Positions 22,218-30,933 of a stretch of DNA of 41,281 bases are shown here, piece by piece. This DNA is from Nitrospiraceae bacterium. Lineage in GTDB: Bacteria; Nitrospirota; Thermodesulfovibrionia; UBA6902. Where the stretch lies: positions 1 to 41,281 of the forward strand of contig QZKO01000058.1 in NCBI GenBank assembly GCA_003599505.1. Reading direction: 5' to 3'. A model generated the notes under the pieces. It was not told the DNA's origin. It searched no databases and worked only from the letters and a program-made list of their open reading frames with translations. Each line of letters starts with the position of its first letter. The first letter of the stretch is position 1. Made by a program: the position numbers and the translations under genes.

Positions 22218-23282
22218 TTGAAAATAAGTAAAACCACAGAGCACACTGAGTGCACAGAGAACACTTCTGAAAAAATTATTAACTATAAAATTTCTCTGTG
22301 TTCTCTGTGGTTAATTGTTTTTTTTGGGTTAATACTTTCGTCGGCCATAACCGCAAACGCGACTCCTTATCACGACCTTGAAAAAAACAGGCAGCCCTGC
22401 AGTGACTGCCATACCCAGCATTACAGTGAAGGGGGGGGGACGCCACCCGGGGTGGAGGCAGGCGGTCCTTTTGCGGAGCTGCTTATCCGCGCCACTACAA
22501 ACAAGCTTTGTCTTTTCTGTCATGACGGCAGCGATCCGAAGGCGCCGGATGTTCTCGGCCCGGTCACAATGTATGACGGCAGCGGCGACGAGCACTCAGG
22601 CGCGGGCTTTTTCAGCAACAGCGGCGGCGTCAGCGCTGAACAGGGGCACGACCTCGGGGTAACGTCGGTTTCAGTCCCCTTCAGCTCCATGACGAACATG
22701 ACCCTGACCTGCGCGTCATGCCATGACCCCCATGGGACGATTAACTACAGGAATGTGCTCAGCAGCCCTGCCGGTGGAGCAGGTTTGACTGTTGAGATGG
22801 CAAAGGATGTATTCCGTGACGCGCCGCCCGGGGACCCTCCCTCGGCAACGGCCTCTGTTTCAGCGTATAAGGAGTCGAATGAAGGCTATAAGGCCAATAC
22901 TTCCCTGTGGTGCACTGAATGTCATGATGGTCTCAAGCCGTCTGTCAACAACCCGGTAAACAGGGTGCATCATTTAATCGATGTACCTGTTAACGGGGGC
23001 GGATATCCGACAGACCCGGCCCACTGGGCCGCGGGGACAGGACCGGGGTTCGGGGCCGCGACAGGCGACTTGACGGAAGGCGTGCCCAGGCTCCGTTTTC
23101 AGGCTTCAACCGCGACGGATTATATATCTTCAAAAGTGGTCGCTTCCGGTAATGAGGTAATATGCACAAGCTGTCATCTGGCGCACGGCGGGAGATATAA
23201 AAAAGGGCTTGTCTGGCCGTACCTGGAGCCGGACAGTCCTATTGACGCAAATTCAGGATGCAATCAATGCCATAACTTTTAA
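22218..23282 (+). CDS. Secreted hexahaem cytochrome c with repeat-derived signal N-region
   Basis: A 354-residue protein starting with TTG at 22218, two bases after the previous stop, with GAGGGAG upstream. Six haem motifs: CSDCH, CLFCH, CASCH, CTECH, CTSCH and CNQCH, the last three residues from the end. The layout (first motif CSDCHTQHYS, then CASCHDPHG, then CTSCHLAHGG) recalls the OmcS-like copies, though identity is low; it may be a distant member. The signal sequence is odd: about 28 polar residues precede the hydrophobic core (SLWLIVFFGLILSSA). This stretch is encoded by an inverted CACAGAG repeat (22232-22312), whose right arm also encodes part of the core. It belongs to the 18139-31470 gene run. 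Confidence 0.82.
   Translation: MKISKTTEHTECTENTSEKIINYKISLCSLWLIVFFGLILSSAITANATPYHDLEKNRQPCSDCHTQHYSEGGGTPPGVEAGGPFAELLIRATTNKLCLFCHDGSDPKAPDVLGPVTMYDGSGDEHSGAGFFSNSGGVSAEQGHDLGVTSVSVPFSSMTNMTLTCASCHDPHGTINYRNVLSSPAGGAGLTVEMAKDVFRDAPPGDPPSATASVSAYKESNEGYKANTSLWCTECHDGLKPSVNNPVNRVHHLIDVPVNGGGYPTDPAHWAAGTGPGFGAATGDLTEGVPRLRFQASTATDYISSKVVASGNEVICTSCHLAHGGRYKKGLVWPYLEPDSPIDANSGCNQCHNF
22232..22312. repeat. Inverted CACAGAG repeat inside the start of a cytochrome gene
   Basis: The left arm has nine-base units around CACAGAG (CACAGAGCA, CACTGAGTG, CACAGAGAA). The right arm is its inverse (TTCTCTGTG, TTCTCTGTGG). The outermost ten bases AACCACAGAG (22232-22241) and CTCTGTGGTT (22303-22312) pair perfectly. 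It lies inside the reading frame from 22218. Confidence 0.85.
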
Positions 23283-23291
23283 CGTTCCGCA

Positions 23292-24761
23292 ATGAAAATG
23301 ATGATTAACCACAGAGACACGGAGAAATTAAAATTGAAGATTGGAAATTTAAAATTTGAAATTTACAACTTCCAATTTCAAATATCTTTTTCTGTTTTGT
23401 TTGTGCTGCTTTTCACGTTGATAACTAATGCAGGGGCGGCCGGTGTCTACAACAGCACCAGACACGGCAGTCCGCAAACCGGGGTTATGCGCGACCCTGC
23501 GGCGCCGAGGGGCTCATGCAGGCAATGCCATTCCGAAAGCGGAACAGCCATAAAATACCCGAAGTCCCTGTGGAGAGAAAATGATAACGAGCTGTGTTAT
23601 GCCTGCCACCGGGACGAGACCCTTTCCGGCGTCTATCCGGGGCAGAGGGTTTACGATACGGCCACGCACAGGATAGACCCGCGCGCTGCATGGCCGGGAC
23701 CTTCTCCTTCCCCGCGTAAGGATATGGACGCAGCCGGGAAATGTCTTAATTGTCATGATCCGCATGGAAGGCAGGACAGGTCCGGCGTCATCCCGAATCT
23801 CCTGATTGCCCGCGAGGAGACGCTCTGCCTGAGCTGCCATGATGGAGACCCTGCAGGCGATATTTTGCGGGACCTCAGGAAACCATACAGCCATCTGATA
23901 CGCCAGGGCACAGGCAAACACGGCAGCGATGAGGGTGGAGACCCGTCCCGTTATTCGTATACCGCAGGTAACCGTCACGCGGAATGCAGCGACTGTCATA
24001 ACGCCCACGCAGTCAGGCATAATACCGCCCTTCAAACAGCTCCCGCGGCTTCAGAGAGCGTTCTAAGGGTAAGCAGGGTACGGGTATTCAACGGCAGCCC
24101 TGAAACCATACCCGGATACCAGTATATTCCCGCAGGCGACACAGGCTCTCCGCTGCTTGAATATGAGATATGTTACAAATGCCATTCCTCATGGACCCGG
24201 CAGCCGGCGGGGCAGCCGGACCTGGCCCGGCTTTTTAACACTAATAACGCCTCATTTCACCCGGTTGAAGGGCCGGGGAAAAACACCGGGATTGCCCCGG
24301 GGTCCTTTGTTGGAGGTATTAACGCGTTCAGCGTTATCTATTGCAGTGACTGTCACGGCTCTAACGACTCAAACCTCAGGGGTCCGCATGGCTCGCAGTT
24401 CCCGGATATCCTGCGGCGCCCCTATGTAACGCAAGACAGCGGGAGGTCCCCTGAAAGGGACGAGCTTTGTTTTATGTGCCACAACTATGACACGTATGTA
24501 AGCGCGGCTTCCCCCGCGGTATTTCAGCAGGCCAGCCGCTTTAATCCGCCTGCTTCATCCAGCGGGCATGTATTTCACGCGGGGCAGAGAAATGTGCCCT
24601 GTTACACCTGTCATGACTCTCATGGCTCGGCCCAGTTCGGGGCCCTGATTGTAACCAGAAGAAACCCCGGCCTCCTGAGTTTCAGCATGAACTCTAACGG
24701 AGGCTCCTGTCTGCCGACATGTCATGAGCAGAGATCTTATACAGTTAATTATCCGAGGTAG
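23292..24761 (+). CDS. Secreted decahaem-type cytochrome c with a CX3CH site
   Basis: A 489-residue protein with nine CxxCH motifs: CRQCH, CYACH, CLNCH, CLSCH, CSDCH, CYKCH, CSDCH, CFMCH and CYTCH. A tenth site near the C-terminus reads CLPTCH, with three residues between the cysteines. Paired-CXXCH patterns (CLNCHDPHG, CYTCHDSHG) are frequent. The signal peptide has about 30 polar residues before its core (SFSVLFVLLFTLITNAGA), encoded by two repeat sequences (23304-23387). Nearby ATG codons at 23298 and 23301 are equally possible starts; no ribosome binding site is clear. The stop lies one base before the GTG of the outer-membrane barrel gene, so the two products are probably made together, as in porin-cytochrome conduits. 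Confidence 0.83.
   Translation: MKMMINHRDTEKLKLKIGNLKFEIYNFQFQISFSVLFVLLFTLITNAGAAGVYNSTRHGSPQTGVMRDPAAPRGSCRQCHSESGTAIKYPKSLWRENDNELCYACHRDETLSGVYPGQRVYDTATHRIDPRAAWPGPSPSPRKDMDAAGKCLNCHDPHGRQDRSGVIPNLLIAREETLCLSCHDGDPAGDILRDLRKPYSHLIRQGTGKHGSDEGGDPSRYSYTAGNRHAECSDCHNAHAVRHNTALQTAPAASESVLRVSRVRVFNGSPETIPGYQYIPAGDTGSPLLEYEICYKCHSSWTRQPAGQPDLARLFNTNNASFHPVEGPGKNTGIAPGSFVGGINAFSVIYCSDCHGSNDSNLRGPHGSQFPDILRRPYVTQDSGRSPERDELCFMCHNYDTYVSAASPAVFQQASRFNPPASSSGHVFHAGQRNVPCYTCHDSHGSAQFGALIVTRRNPGLLSFSMNSNGGSCLPTCHEQRSYTVNYPR
23304..23387. repeat. CACAGAG and AATTTGAA repeats inside the start of a cytochrome gene
   Basis: AACCACAGAGACACGGAG (from 23306) is a CACAGAG-type element. It is followed by an AT-rich array of near-heptamer units (AAATTGAAGATTGGAAATTT and onward) whose left part GATTGGAA is inverted at TTCCAATTT near 23370. 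Both elements are translated as the N-terminal region of the cytochrome. Confidence 0.7.
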
Positions 24762-24762
24762 A

Positions 24763-26517
24763 GTGAAGACGATGACGTATTACGATTTTCTATTAGTAGC
24801 ATTAATTTTTTGTGTCATGATTGCCGCTGTCCCGAGACAGGGGCTGGCGATCACGAGGTGGAACGGCGTTTTTACACTTGAAGACACATACGCGGAGGGA
24901 CCGGATGGAAGCAACAACCTCTTTCAGGGGGGGCTCAGCCTTGATATCAGGCCCCCCATAAAAAAACAGCTTAATGCCGTATTCAATCTCAGGCTTAACT
25001 ACACGGCCGCGGATGGAAAGGCCCTGTGGAATATTTCACCCATCGGCAATTTATCGGTTGATCTTGCAGGGGAAAGTTACAGCATGAACCTCCAGCACAG
25101 CCGCCTGGCAACGGTAACGACCTCTGCGGAGCTGGTTGAAACCACTACTTCAAGGGCCGGATTTGCCCTTTTCCGGAGAGACTTGCCGGGTCTTGTCACC
25201 AGTTATTCTACAACAGAGACTACCTTCGGAGATACTGAAACACGGACTAATTCCTTTTCTCTTTTCAGCGACTACAAATACAAATGGATGAATTTCAGGG
25301 GCGGCTATTCAAGACAGGAGCGGGAATCAGGGGACCAGCCGTCTCTTAGCTCGGATTCGACGTCTTTCGGACTCGGGGGGAACTACGAAATCCTGCCCAA
25401 AACTTCTCTGACCGGTGATTTTGATATTAATCGCTTCACGTCCGGGAGCGCAGGCGGCGCGGAAACCGTAACCGTAGGCAAGGTGTTCCGTCTTGGCGCG
25501 CTAACAAGACCTGCATGGTGGTTTGATTTAGGGGGCAATTATACCAAAGAAATTACCGAGGTTGAGTCGGAGAGGGCCACGAGCACGTCCAGCCGGTATA
25601 CTGACCTGACCGCAGGCCTGTATCCAATACCCGAATTACGCCTTTTCGCTACAGTGGGAAACAGGGAATTTGACGATATAGACAGAAAACGCAGCGTTGA
25701 TTTCAATACCATCGGCGCGTCATTTTTACATAGATTAATGGAGAAGATTCAACTCGGTTTAAACGCGTCACGGACCCGCGAAACAGACCTTGATCAGGGA
25801 AAAAATATCAGAGACAATTTCGGATTGAATTCAGTAATGGACCTGACCCCGAGGGCTTCGTTAAGGGTCAACCTGAATATAAACAGGAACGAATCCCCGG
25901 CTTTTGTGAGCTCAAGAGACTTCGATGCTTCCGGAATACTATCGGACCGGGCGCTTTTTGACGACAGACCGGCCGGATTTACCTTCTTTGATACGGTCAA
26001 TAATGACCTTTATACCAAGCTCTCATCGTTGCTTGGCGACTGGTCCCCTCCGCAGCATATAGAACCGGTAACCGAGACCTTTTCCATAAATGAATCGGTG
26101 CAACTGAACATGATACCTACAGACAAGACAATCCTTGCCCTCTTTTATTCGGCAAATTCTTCATCCGAAGAACTTGATTTCACAAGCATAGACAGCCAGA
26201 ACCTGAGCAGTTCATTAACTTATCAGCCTAACCGGCGCACCGGCTACAGCCTTACAGGAACTGTTTTATTGCCGAAGACAGGAGACGAGTCATATTCAGG
26301 AACAGCTTCTATGGCATACCGGTTTTATCGGGGACATCAGGCCGGTCTGAGCTACGGCAGAAGTGTATCGGCAGGAAGGACCACCGATAACACTTCAGGC
26401 AACCTCAGACTCGCGTTAAGGAAGCGTTCAACGCTGGACTTAACATATTCAATATCACAATTATTCAAGGACGATCAGAGCAATTTTATAAGGGTCCGGT
26501 ACAGTAAATCTTTTTAA
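24763..26517 (+). CDS. Outer-membrane beta-barrel protein, probable conduit porin
   Basis: About 584 residues. I choose GTG 24763 because GAGGT (24754-24758) is well placed; ATG 24772 is the alternative. A signal peptide (FLLVALIFCVMIAAVPRQGLA) is followed by a long chain of amphipathic strands with alternating hydrophobic residues and Tyr/Phe/Trp girdles, such as FNLRLNYTAADGK, WWFDLGGNYTKE, LRLFATVGNREF, ASLRVNLNINRNE and HQAGLSYGRSVSA. It ends in RVRYSKSF, with the terminal Phe typical of BAM-inserted barrels. Length would suit 20 or more strands, similar to MtrB- or OmbB-type barrels that hold cytochromes. It sits between a decahaem cytochrome and two lipoproteins. The barrel is fairly sure; the conduit role is inference. 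Confidence 0.8.
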   Translation: MKTMTYYDFLLVALIFCVMIAAVPRQGLAITRWNGVFTLEDTYAEGPDGSNNLFQGGLSLDIRPPIKKQLNAVFNLRLNYTAADGKALWNISPIGNLSVDLAGESYSMNLQHSRLATVTTSAELVETTTSRAGFALFRRDLPGLVTSYSTTETTFGDTETRTNSFSLFSDYKYKWMNFRGGYSRQERESGDQPSLSSDSTSFGLGGNYEILPKTSLTGDFDINRFTSGSAGGAETVTVGKVFRLGALTRPAWWFDLGGNYTKEITEVESERATSTSSRYTDLTAGLYPIPELRLFATVGNREFDDIDRKRSVDFNTIGASFLHRLMEKIQLGLNASRTRETDLDQGKNIRDNFGLNSVMDLTPRASLRVNLNINRNESPAFVSSRDFDASGILSDRALFDDRPAGFTFFDTVNNDLYTKLSSLLGDWSPPQHIEPVTETFSINESVQLNMIPTDKTILALFYSANSSSEELDFTSIDSQNLSSSLTYQPNRRTGYSLTGTVLLPKTGDESYSGTASMAYRFYRGHQAGLSYGRSVSAGRTTDNTSGNLRLALRKRSTLDLTYSISQLFKDDQSNFIRVRYSKSF

Positions 26518-26528
26518 TGGAGGACAAT

Positions 26529-27125
26529 ATGAAGGGGTTTAAGATATTAATACTTTTACTGATGACAACTTCAATAAGCTGCGGTTCTCTGACGGACAGC
26601 CGGAGCTTTATACATCCCGACGCGGATTTCAGCTTTTACCAGAAAGTAGGTCTGCTTCCTTTTAAAACCCAGGCTGACGACAGACTTGCGGGGGAGAAGG
26701 TGACCGAACATTTTTTGACCGAACTACTCATCAGGGGTGAGCTGGAGGTGATGGACCCCGGACAGTTTAACGCCGTGGCGGCACAGGTCGCAGGGGTAAA
26801 CGTTCCTGCCTCAATGCTGGAGCTGACCCCGGAACAGATAGGCAAGATAGCCGATGTAGCTGATATACAGGGCATTTTCTCGGGGACGATCCATGACTAC
26901 AAGATGGTCCAGCTTGGCGGCGAGCAATATCCGATGATTTCAATGACAGTGAAGTTTATAGACGCGCTGACAGGGAAGGTTGTCTGGCAGAACAGCGTTA
27001 CCGCGACAGGGGGCCCCAACCTGCCGATTGTCAGCATCGGAGAAGAATTTACCCTGGGACAATTGTCACAGAAGATATCTCAGGGCGTGGTGAAAGATTT
27101 TTATAAGAAGGCATATCCAAAATAG
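26529..27125 (+). CDS. CsgG/LpoB-like lipoprotein 1
   Basis: A 198-residue lipoprotein. ATG 26529 is chosen because GGAGGA (26519-26524) lies five bases upstream and the lipobox then sits correctly (LILLLMTTSISC). An ATG at 26517 overlapping the previous stop would bury it. The mature part has the CsgG/GNA1162/LpoB-like alpha/beta pattern: VGLLPFKTQADD, FLTELLIRGELEVMDPGQF, IADVADIQGIFSGTIHDYKM, MISMTVKFIDALTGKVVWQ. CsgG relatives form outer-membrane export channels or periplasmic helper proteins; this one lacks an obvious barrel-forming hairpin. It is paired with a paralogue 15 bases downstream. Exact function is unknown. Confidence 0.75.
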   Translation: MKGFKILILLLMTTSISCGSLTDSRSFIHPDADFSFYQKVGLLPFKTQADDRLAGEKVTEHFLTELLIRGELEVMDPGQFNAVAAQVAGVNVPASMLELTPEQIGKIADVADIQGIFSGTIHDYKMVQLGGEQYPMISMTVKFIDALTGKVVWQNSVTATGGPNLPIVSIGEEFTLGQLSQKISQGVVKDFYKKAYPK

Positions 27126-27140
27126 AAAGGACGGTTTATT

Positions 27141-27743
27141 ATGAGAATAAAAAAATTCTTTTATACCGGCGTGATACTGGTCCTGCTTTCAGCGCTGCTT
27201 TCAGGCTGCGGGTCCTCAGTGGCCCCGTTCAGGAGCAAAGAGCTGAAAAAGGAAGACGGCATCAATATGGCTGTCCTGCCTTTCGACAACCTGAGCAAGA
27301 CGCAGGGAGCGGGGAAAATAATGGAGAACTATATACTGGTGGAATTTCTGAAGCGCTCGCCTCTCGATATCATTGAACCCGGAGAGGTGCTCTCGGTCCT
27401 GTCACAGGAAAGGATAAGGCTTGCAACCAGCGTGCCCAGAGAGACCATCAACAAGATAGGGAAGCGCCTTGACGCCAGGCTTCTCATGATCGGAATTGTG
27501 CACGAATACGAGATGCAGCTTGCCTCAGGACCGGGAGGCTCAGGCCAGGTCCCCGTAATCGCGGTCTCTCTGAGGATCGTAGACGCCGATACCGGGAATA
27601 TTGTCTGGGCCGTCAGCGCCCCCCGCCGGGGGACCGATAACGAGACCGTATTCGGCATCGGGCGAATCCAGTCCATGGACCGGCTGGCGCAGAAGACCGC
27701 GGAAGAGATTGCGCAGGCGTTTACGGATTCCATGAAGAAATAG
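27141..27743 (+). CDS. CsgG/LpoB-like lipoprotein 2
   Basis: A 200-residue lipoprotein with lipobox ALLSGC at the end of its signal peptide and GAAAGGA upstream of the ATG. It is a paralogue of the preceding gene: compare NMAVLPFDNLSK with VGLLPFKTQADD, LDIIEPGEVLSVL with LEVMDPGQFNAVA, LLMIGIVHEYEMQ with GIFSGTIHDYKMV and VSLRIVDADTGNIVWA with MTVKFIDALTGKVVWQ. The pair may form a hetero-oligomer at the outer membrane. The next gene, the 42-haem cytochrome, starts 14 bases later, so stoichiometric production with it is likely. The fold family is inferred from these blocks. Confidence 0.77.
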   Translation: MRIKKFFYTGVILVLLSALLSGCGSSVAPFRSKELKKEDGINMAVLPFDNLSKTQGAGKIMENYILVEFLKRSPLDIIEPGEVLSVLSQERIRLATSVPRETINKIGKRLDARLLMIGIVHEYEMQLASGPGGSGQVPVIAVSLRIVDADTGNIVWAVSAPRRGTDNETVFGIGRIQSMDRLAQKTAEEIAQAFTDSMKK

Positions 27744-27757
27744 AAAGGAGTTTCAGG

Positions 27758-30700
27758 ATGAGTATTACATCAGGGAAGAAGCTGGTTATCGGGATTTTCC
27801 CGGCGATTGTCTTTTTTACAATAATTATATTCGGCGGCAGGGAAGGACTGACCGCCAAAAAGACCTGCTATGACTGTCATAAAGAGACGAAGATAAAGCA
27901 CGCAAAGACCTTTGTTCATGCCCCTGTGGCAAAGGAAGACTGCGAGGCGTGTCACAAAAGACACGGCTTTTCCAACAAACTGATTTTAAAGGCTGAAGGC
28001 GCGGAGCTCTGCTATTCATGCCATCAGGATGTAAAGGAAAAGTTTGGGAAGAAGACAATGCATCCTCCGGTCAGCGAGGGTAAGTGTACAGCGTGCCATA
28101 ATCCACATGCGTCAAACAATAAAGGATTGATAAAGGAGACAAGCGACGGTTCATCCGTATGCTTTGAATGTCATAAAGGCCTTAAGGACATAAGGTCCGC
28201 TGCAGGCGCTCATCAACCCTTCAGTAAGGGGGAATGCATCCTGTGTCATCCCGCGCACTCATCCGAGCTGGACCGCCTCCTTGTCGGGACGGGAAATGAG
28301 CTTTGCTTTTCCTGTCATCAAAGGGACAATGTGGTTTCAAAACGGCCCCATGACCTTCCCTCAACGCAGGCCCAGGACTGCACCGCCTGTCACAGCCCTC
28401 ACGGCACGGAGAAAAAGGGTTCGGTCCTTCCGGGCATACACGAGCCTTACGTCCAGGGCGACTGCACGGTTTGCCACGCGGAGCCGCAAGGCGGCAAACT
28501 GAACCAGCCCGTTAAAGAGCTTTGTGTGATGTGTCATCCGGACGTGTCGGAAAAAACCGGCAAGCAGGTCGCGCACTTTCCAGCGAAAGAAGGAGATTGC
28601 CTTACCTGCCATACTCCGCATAAAAGCGGGTCGCGTCCCCTGCTCAAGTCCGGTCAGAAGGAGGTGTGTCTTGAGTGCCACATGCTGCTTGAAGATGAAT
28701 TCAAAAAACCTCAGGTCCATAATCCATTCAATCAGGGCAGATGCGCGGCGTGCCATGAACCTCACGGCTCGGTAAACAGTAAACTTGTAAAAGATACGGG
28801 AGCTGAGCTTTGCCTTGGATGTCATGACAAAATAAAGCAGGAGCTTGACCGTCCCGGAACACGTCATATGGCGCTGGATATGGGGGGATGCCTGACCTGT
28901 CATGAACCGCACGGCGCCCTGAATCAGAAATTACTCAAAAAAGTTGAGCGGAACCTCTGCATCGAGTGCCACTCAAACCTTAAAGAAAGTACGGGTTACA
29001 GATATAAACACAAGCCCCTTGTGGAACAGGGCTGTTCGGCGTGTCATACCCCGCACCGTTCTGAAGGCAAGGCGCTGACAAAGCTCCAGGGAAAAGAGCT
29101 TTGCCTCAGTTGTCACGCGGTCATGAAGGAAGCCTTGACAAAAAAACATCCGCATCCTCCGGCCATGGGAGAATGCGTTGATTGTCACAGTCCTCATGGA
29201 AGCAACAACATATCGATCCTCGGCAAGGAACAGAAAACTCTATGCCTTACCTGCCATGGGGACCTTGAGCCGGTTTTCAAAGGTAAAGCGGTCCATACGC
29301 CCGCAAAGCGGGGAGAATGCTCGGGCTGCCACAACCCGCATGGTTCAGACCTTGAAAAAGGCCTGAGCGCCGAAGGGCCGGACCTCTGCTATTCCTGCCA
29401 TACAGAAGAAAAGAAGCGCTTCAGCGAAGGCAAGGTCCATGTTCCGGTTGAAAAGGGCAAATGCACTACGTGTCACGCCCCCCATGGCTCGGACAATCCC
29501 GGCAACCTGCTCAAACCGGTCGGCGACCTCTGCGCGAGCTGTCATAATCTGTCAAAGCCGGAATTCAAAACAGCCCACGGGAACATGGCCGGCATAAAAT
29601 CCGACTGCGCTTCCTGTCATGACCCTCACTCCTCTGAAAGCGGCAAGCTCCTGAGGGGTAAGGCCCACAGTCCTTTTAAAGACAGGGCCTGCGACCTGTG
29701 TCACACCGAAAGTAAAACCGCGGGTGAAGCGGCGCTGCTGACGCCGAAGGAGCAGCTCTGCTTTATCTGTCATTCGGATATGGAAAAATTCCTGAAGGAC
29801 CCTGTCGCGCACAATCCGGTGAAGAAGGGGGAATGCGTCGGTTGTCATAACCCCCACGCGTCATCTTCTGATAAACTCCTTGCGGCCACGGGGGCAAAGT
29901 TATGCTACATTTGCCACACGGACAAGTCGGATATTGCCGGTAGAAAGTTCCAGCATAAGCCGCTTGCCGATGGCGATTGCTCCATATGTCATAGCCCTCA
30001 CTCTTCCGGCAATAAAGGGCTTCTCGTGATGACCGGCAAGGACCTTTGTCTCGGCTGCCATACGGAATTGGGAGAAAGCCTGTCAGGGAAGTCCCTGCAT
30101 AAGCCGGTTGCGGACGGTGACTGCGGCGTGTGCCATGACCCGCACGGGACAGACAACCGTAAATTAATCGCGGAAAGCGTCCCCGGTCTTTGCTGGCGGT
30201 GTCATGACGCCCCCGGCCTTAAGACAAAGCACAGGGGCATAGATATATCAGACGCGAACTGCCTTAGCTGTCACAACCCTCATGGAGGTGAAAAGGGGAC
30301 AAAGGCGCTTCTTGAACCGGTCACTCACGCCCCATATGCGGCAGAGGCCTGTACTTCATGCCACGTCGCAGAAGGAAGCAGGGAGCTTTCAAAACCCGTG
30401 CCCGGGCTTTGCTGGGAATGCCATGCCGACGCAAAAAAAGGTTTTGAGGGGAAGGCCGTCCATTCCCCGGTGGCTTCAGACAAGCTGTGCCTGAATTGTC
30501 ATTCTCCGCACGCCGCTTCATCAAAGAAGCTTTTGTTCAAGGGGTCTCCTGGACTTTGCTTTAACTGCCATGACAGGGGGATGACGGACAAGAAATTTAA
30601 GCACCCACCCGCTCAGGACTGTTCAAATTGCCATGTCCCTCATACAGGGGAACAGTCAAAGCTTCTCCTGACGAATCTGGAGCAGCTCTGCCTGCAATGC

Positions 30701-30892
30701 CATGAGACTGTGAAAAAGACCCATTTGCACGGGATGGGAAAGAGCCCTTATGTGGATGCCGTGACAGGGCAATATGTAAACTGCGTCAGTTGTCATAACC
30801 CGCATTCATCGGACCATGACAAGCTCACAAACGGCGACAGGCGAAGGGACCTCTGCAGGCGGTGTCATAAAAAGGGGCAGCATGAGCTTTAG
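27758..30892 (+). CDS. 42-haem cytochrome c of paired-CXXCH type
   Basis: A 1044-residue protein with AAAGGAG ahead of its ATG and an N-terminal hydrophobic segment (IGIFPAIVFFTIIIFGG) acting as signal or anchor. I count 42 CxxCH motifs, from CYDCH at about residue 36 to CRRCH near the end, roughly one per 25 residues with hardly any other sequence. The repeating module, about 49 residues long, is LCxxCH, a spacer with one or more lone His (VHxPxxxGxC), then CxxCHxPHGSxxxxLL: the doubled-CXXCH family. Around 20 modules are present. Such a rod could span the periplasm or outer membrane as an electron wire. It is the largest gene here, placed among lipoproteins and a barrel. The haem number is counted; the wire role is inference. 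Confidence 0.93.
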   Translation: MSITSGKKLVIGIFPAIVFFTIIIFGGREGLTAKKTCYDCHKETKIKHAKTFVHAPVAKEDCEACHKRHGFSNKLILKAEGAELCYSCHQDVKEKFGKKTMHPPVSEGKCTACHNPHASNNKGLIKETSDGSSVCFECHKGLKDIRSAAGAHQPFSKGECILCHPAHSSELDRLLVGTGNELCFSCHQRDNVVSKRPHDLPSTQAQDCTACHSPHGTEKKGSVLPGIHEPYVQGDCTVCHAEPQGGKLNQPVKELCVMCHPDVSEKTGKQVAHFPAKEGDCLTCHTPHKSGSRPLLKSGQKEVCLECHMLLEDEFKKPQVHNPFNQGRCAACHEPHGSVNSKLVKDTGAELCLGCHDKIKQELDRPGTRHMALDMGGCLTCHEPHGALNQKLLKKVERNLCIECHSNLKESTGYRYKHKPLVEQGCSACHTPHRSEGKALTKLQGKELCLSCHAVMKEALTKKHPHPPAMGECVDCHSPHGSNNISILGKEQKTLCLTCHGDLEPVFKGKAVHTPAKRGECSGCHNPHGSDLEKGLSAEGPDLCYSCHTEEKKRFSEGKVHVPVEKGKCTTCHAPHGSDNPGNLLKPVGDLCASCHNLSKPEFKTAHGNMAGIKSDCASCHDPHSSESGKLLRGKAHSPFKDRACDLCHTESKTAGEAALLTPKEQLCFICHSDMEKFLKDPVAHNPVKKGECVGCHNPHASSSDKLLAATGAKLCYICHTDKSDIAGRKFQHKPLADGDCSICHSPHSSGNKGLLVMTGKDLCLGCHTELGESLSGKSLHKPVADGDCGVCHDPHGTDNRKLIAESVPGLCWRCHDAPGLKTKHRGIDISDANCLSCHNPHGGEKGTKALLEPVTHAPYAAEACTSCHVAEGSRELSKPVPGLCWECHADAKKGFEGKAVHSPVASDKLCLNCHSPHAASSKKLLFKGSPGLCFNCHDRGMTDKKFKHPPAQDCSNCHVPHTGEQSKLLLTNLEQLCLQCHETVKKTHLHGMGKSPYVDAVTGQYVNCVSCHNPHSSDHDKLTNGDRRRDLCRRCHKKGQHEL

Positions 30893-30897
30893 GTCTG

Positions 30898-30916
30898 CCA
30901 CAGAGGTCACAGAGAA
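30898..30916. repeat. Short CACAGAG repeat
   Basis: Two nine-base units, CCACAGAGG and TCACAGAGA, directly after the stop of the 42-haem gene. Same family as the elements at 22232, 23306 and 37260. Confidence 0.6.
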
Positions 30917-30933
30917 AGAATGAAGGGGGAGAT

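Noticed and set aside
28361-29857. Several minus-strand frames of 66-183 residues
   Set aside because: They mirror the repeated CxxCH modules of the 42-haem gene and have no independent features.
27758-30892. Assembly artefact from collapsed or expanded repeats in the 42-haem gene
   Set aside because: Modules differ from one another throughout at both base and residue level, so they are not simple copies; the exact number should still be checked with long reads.
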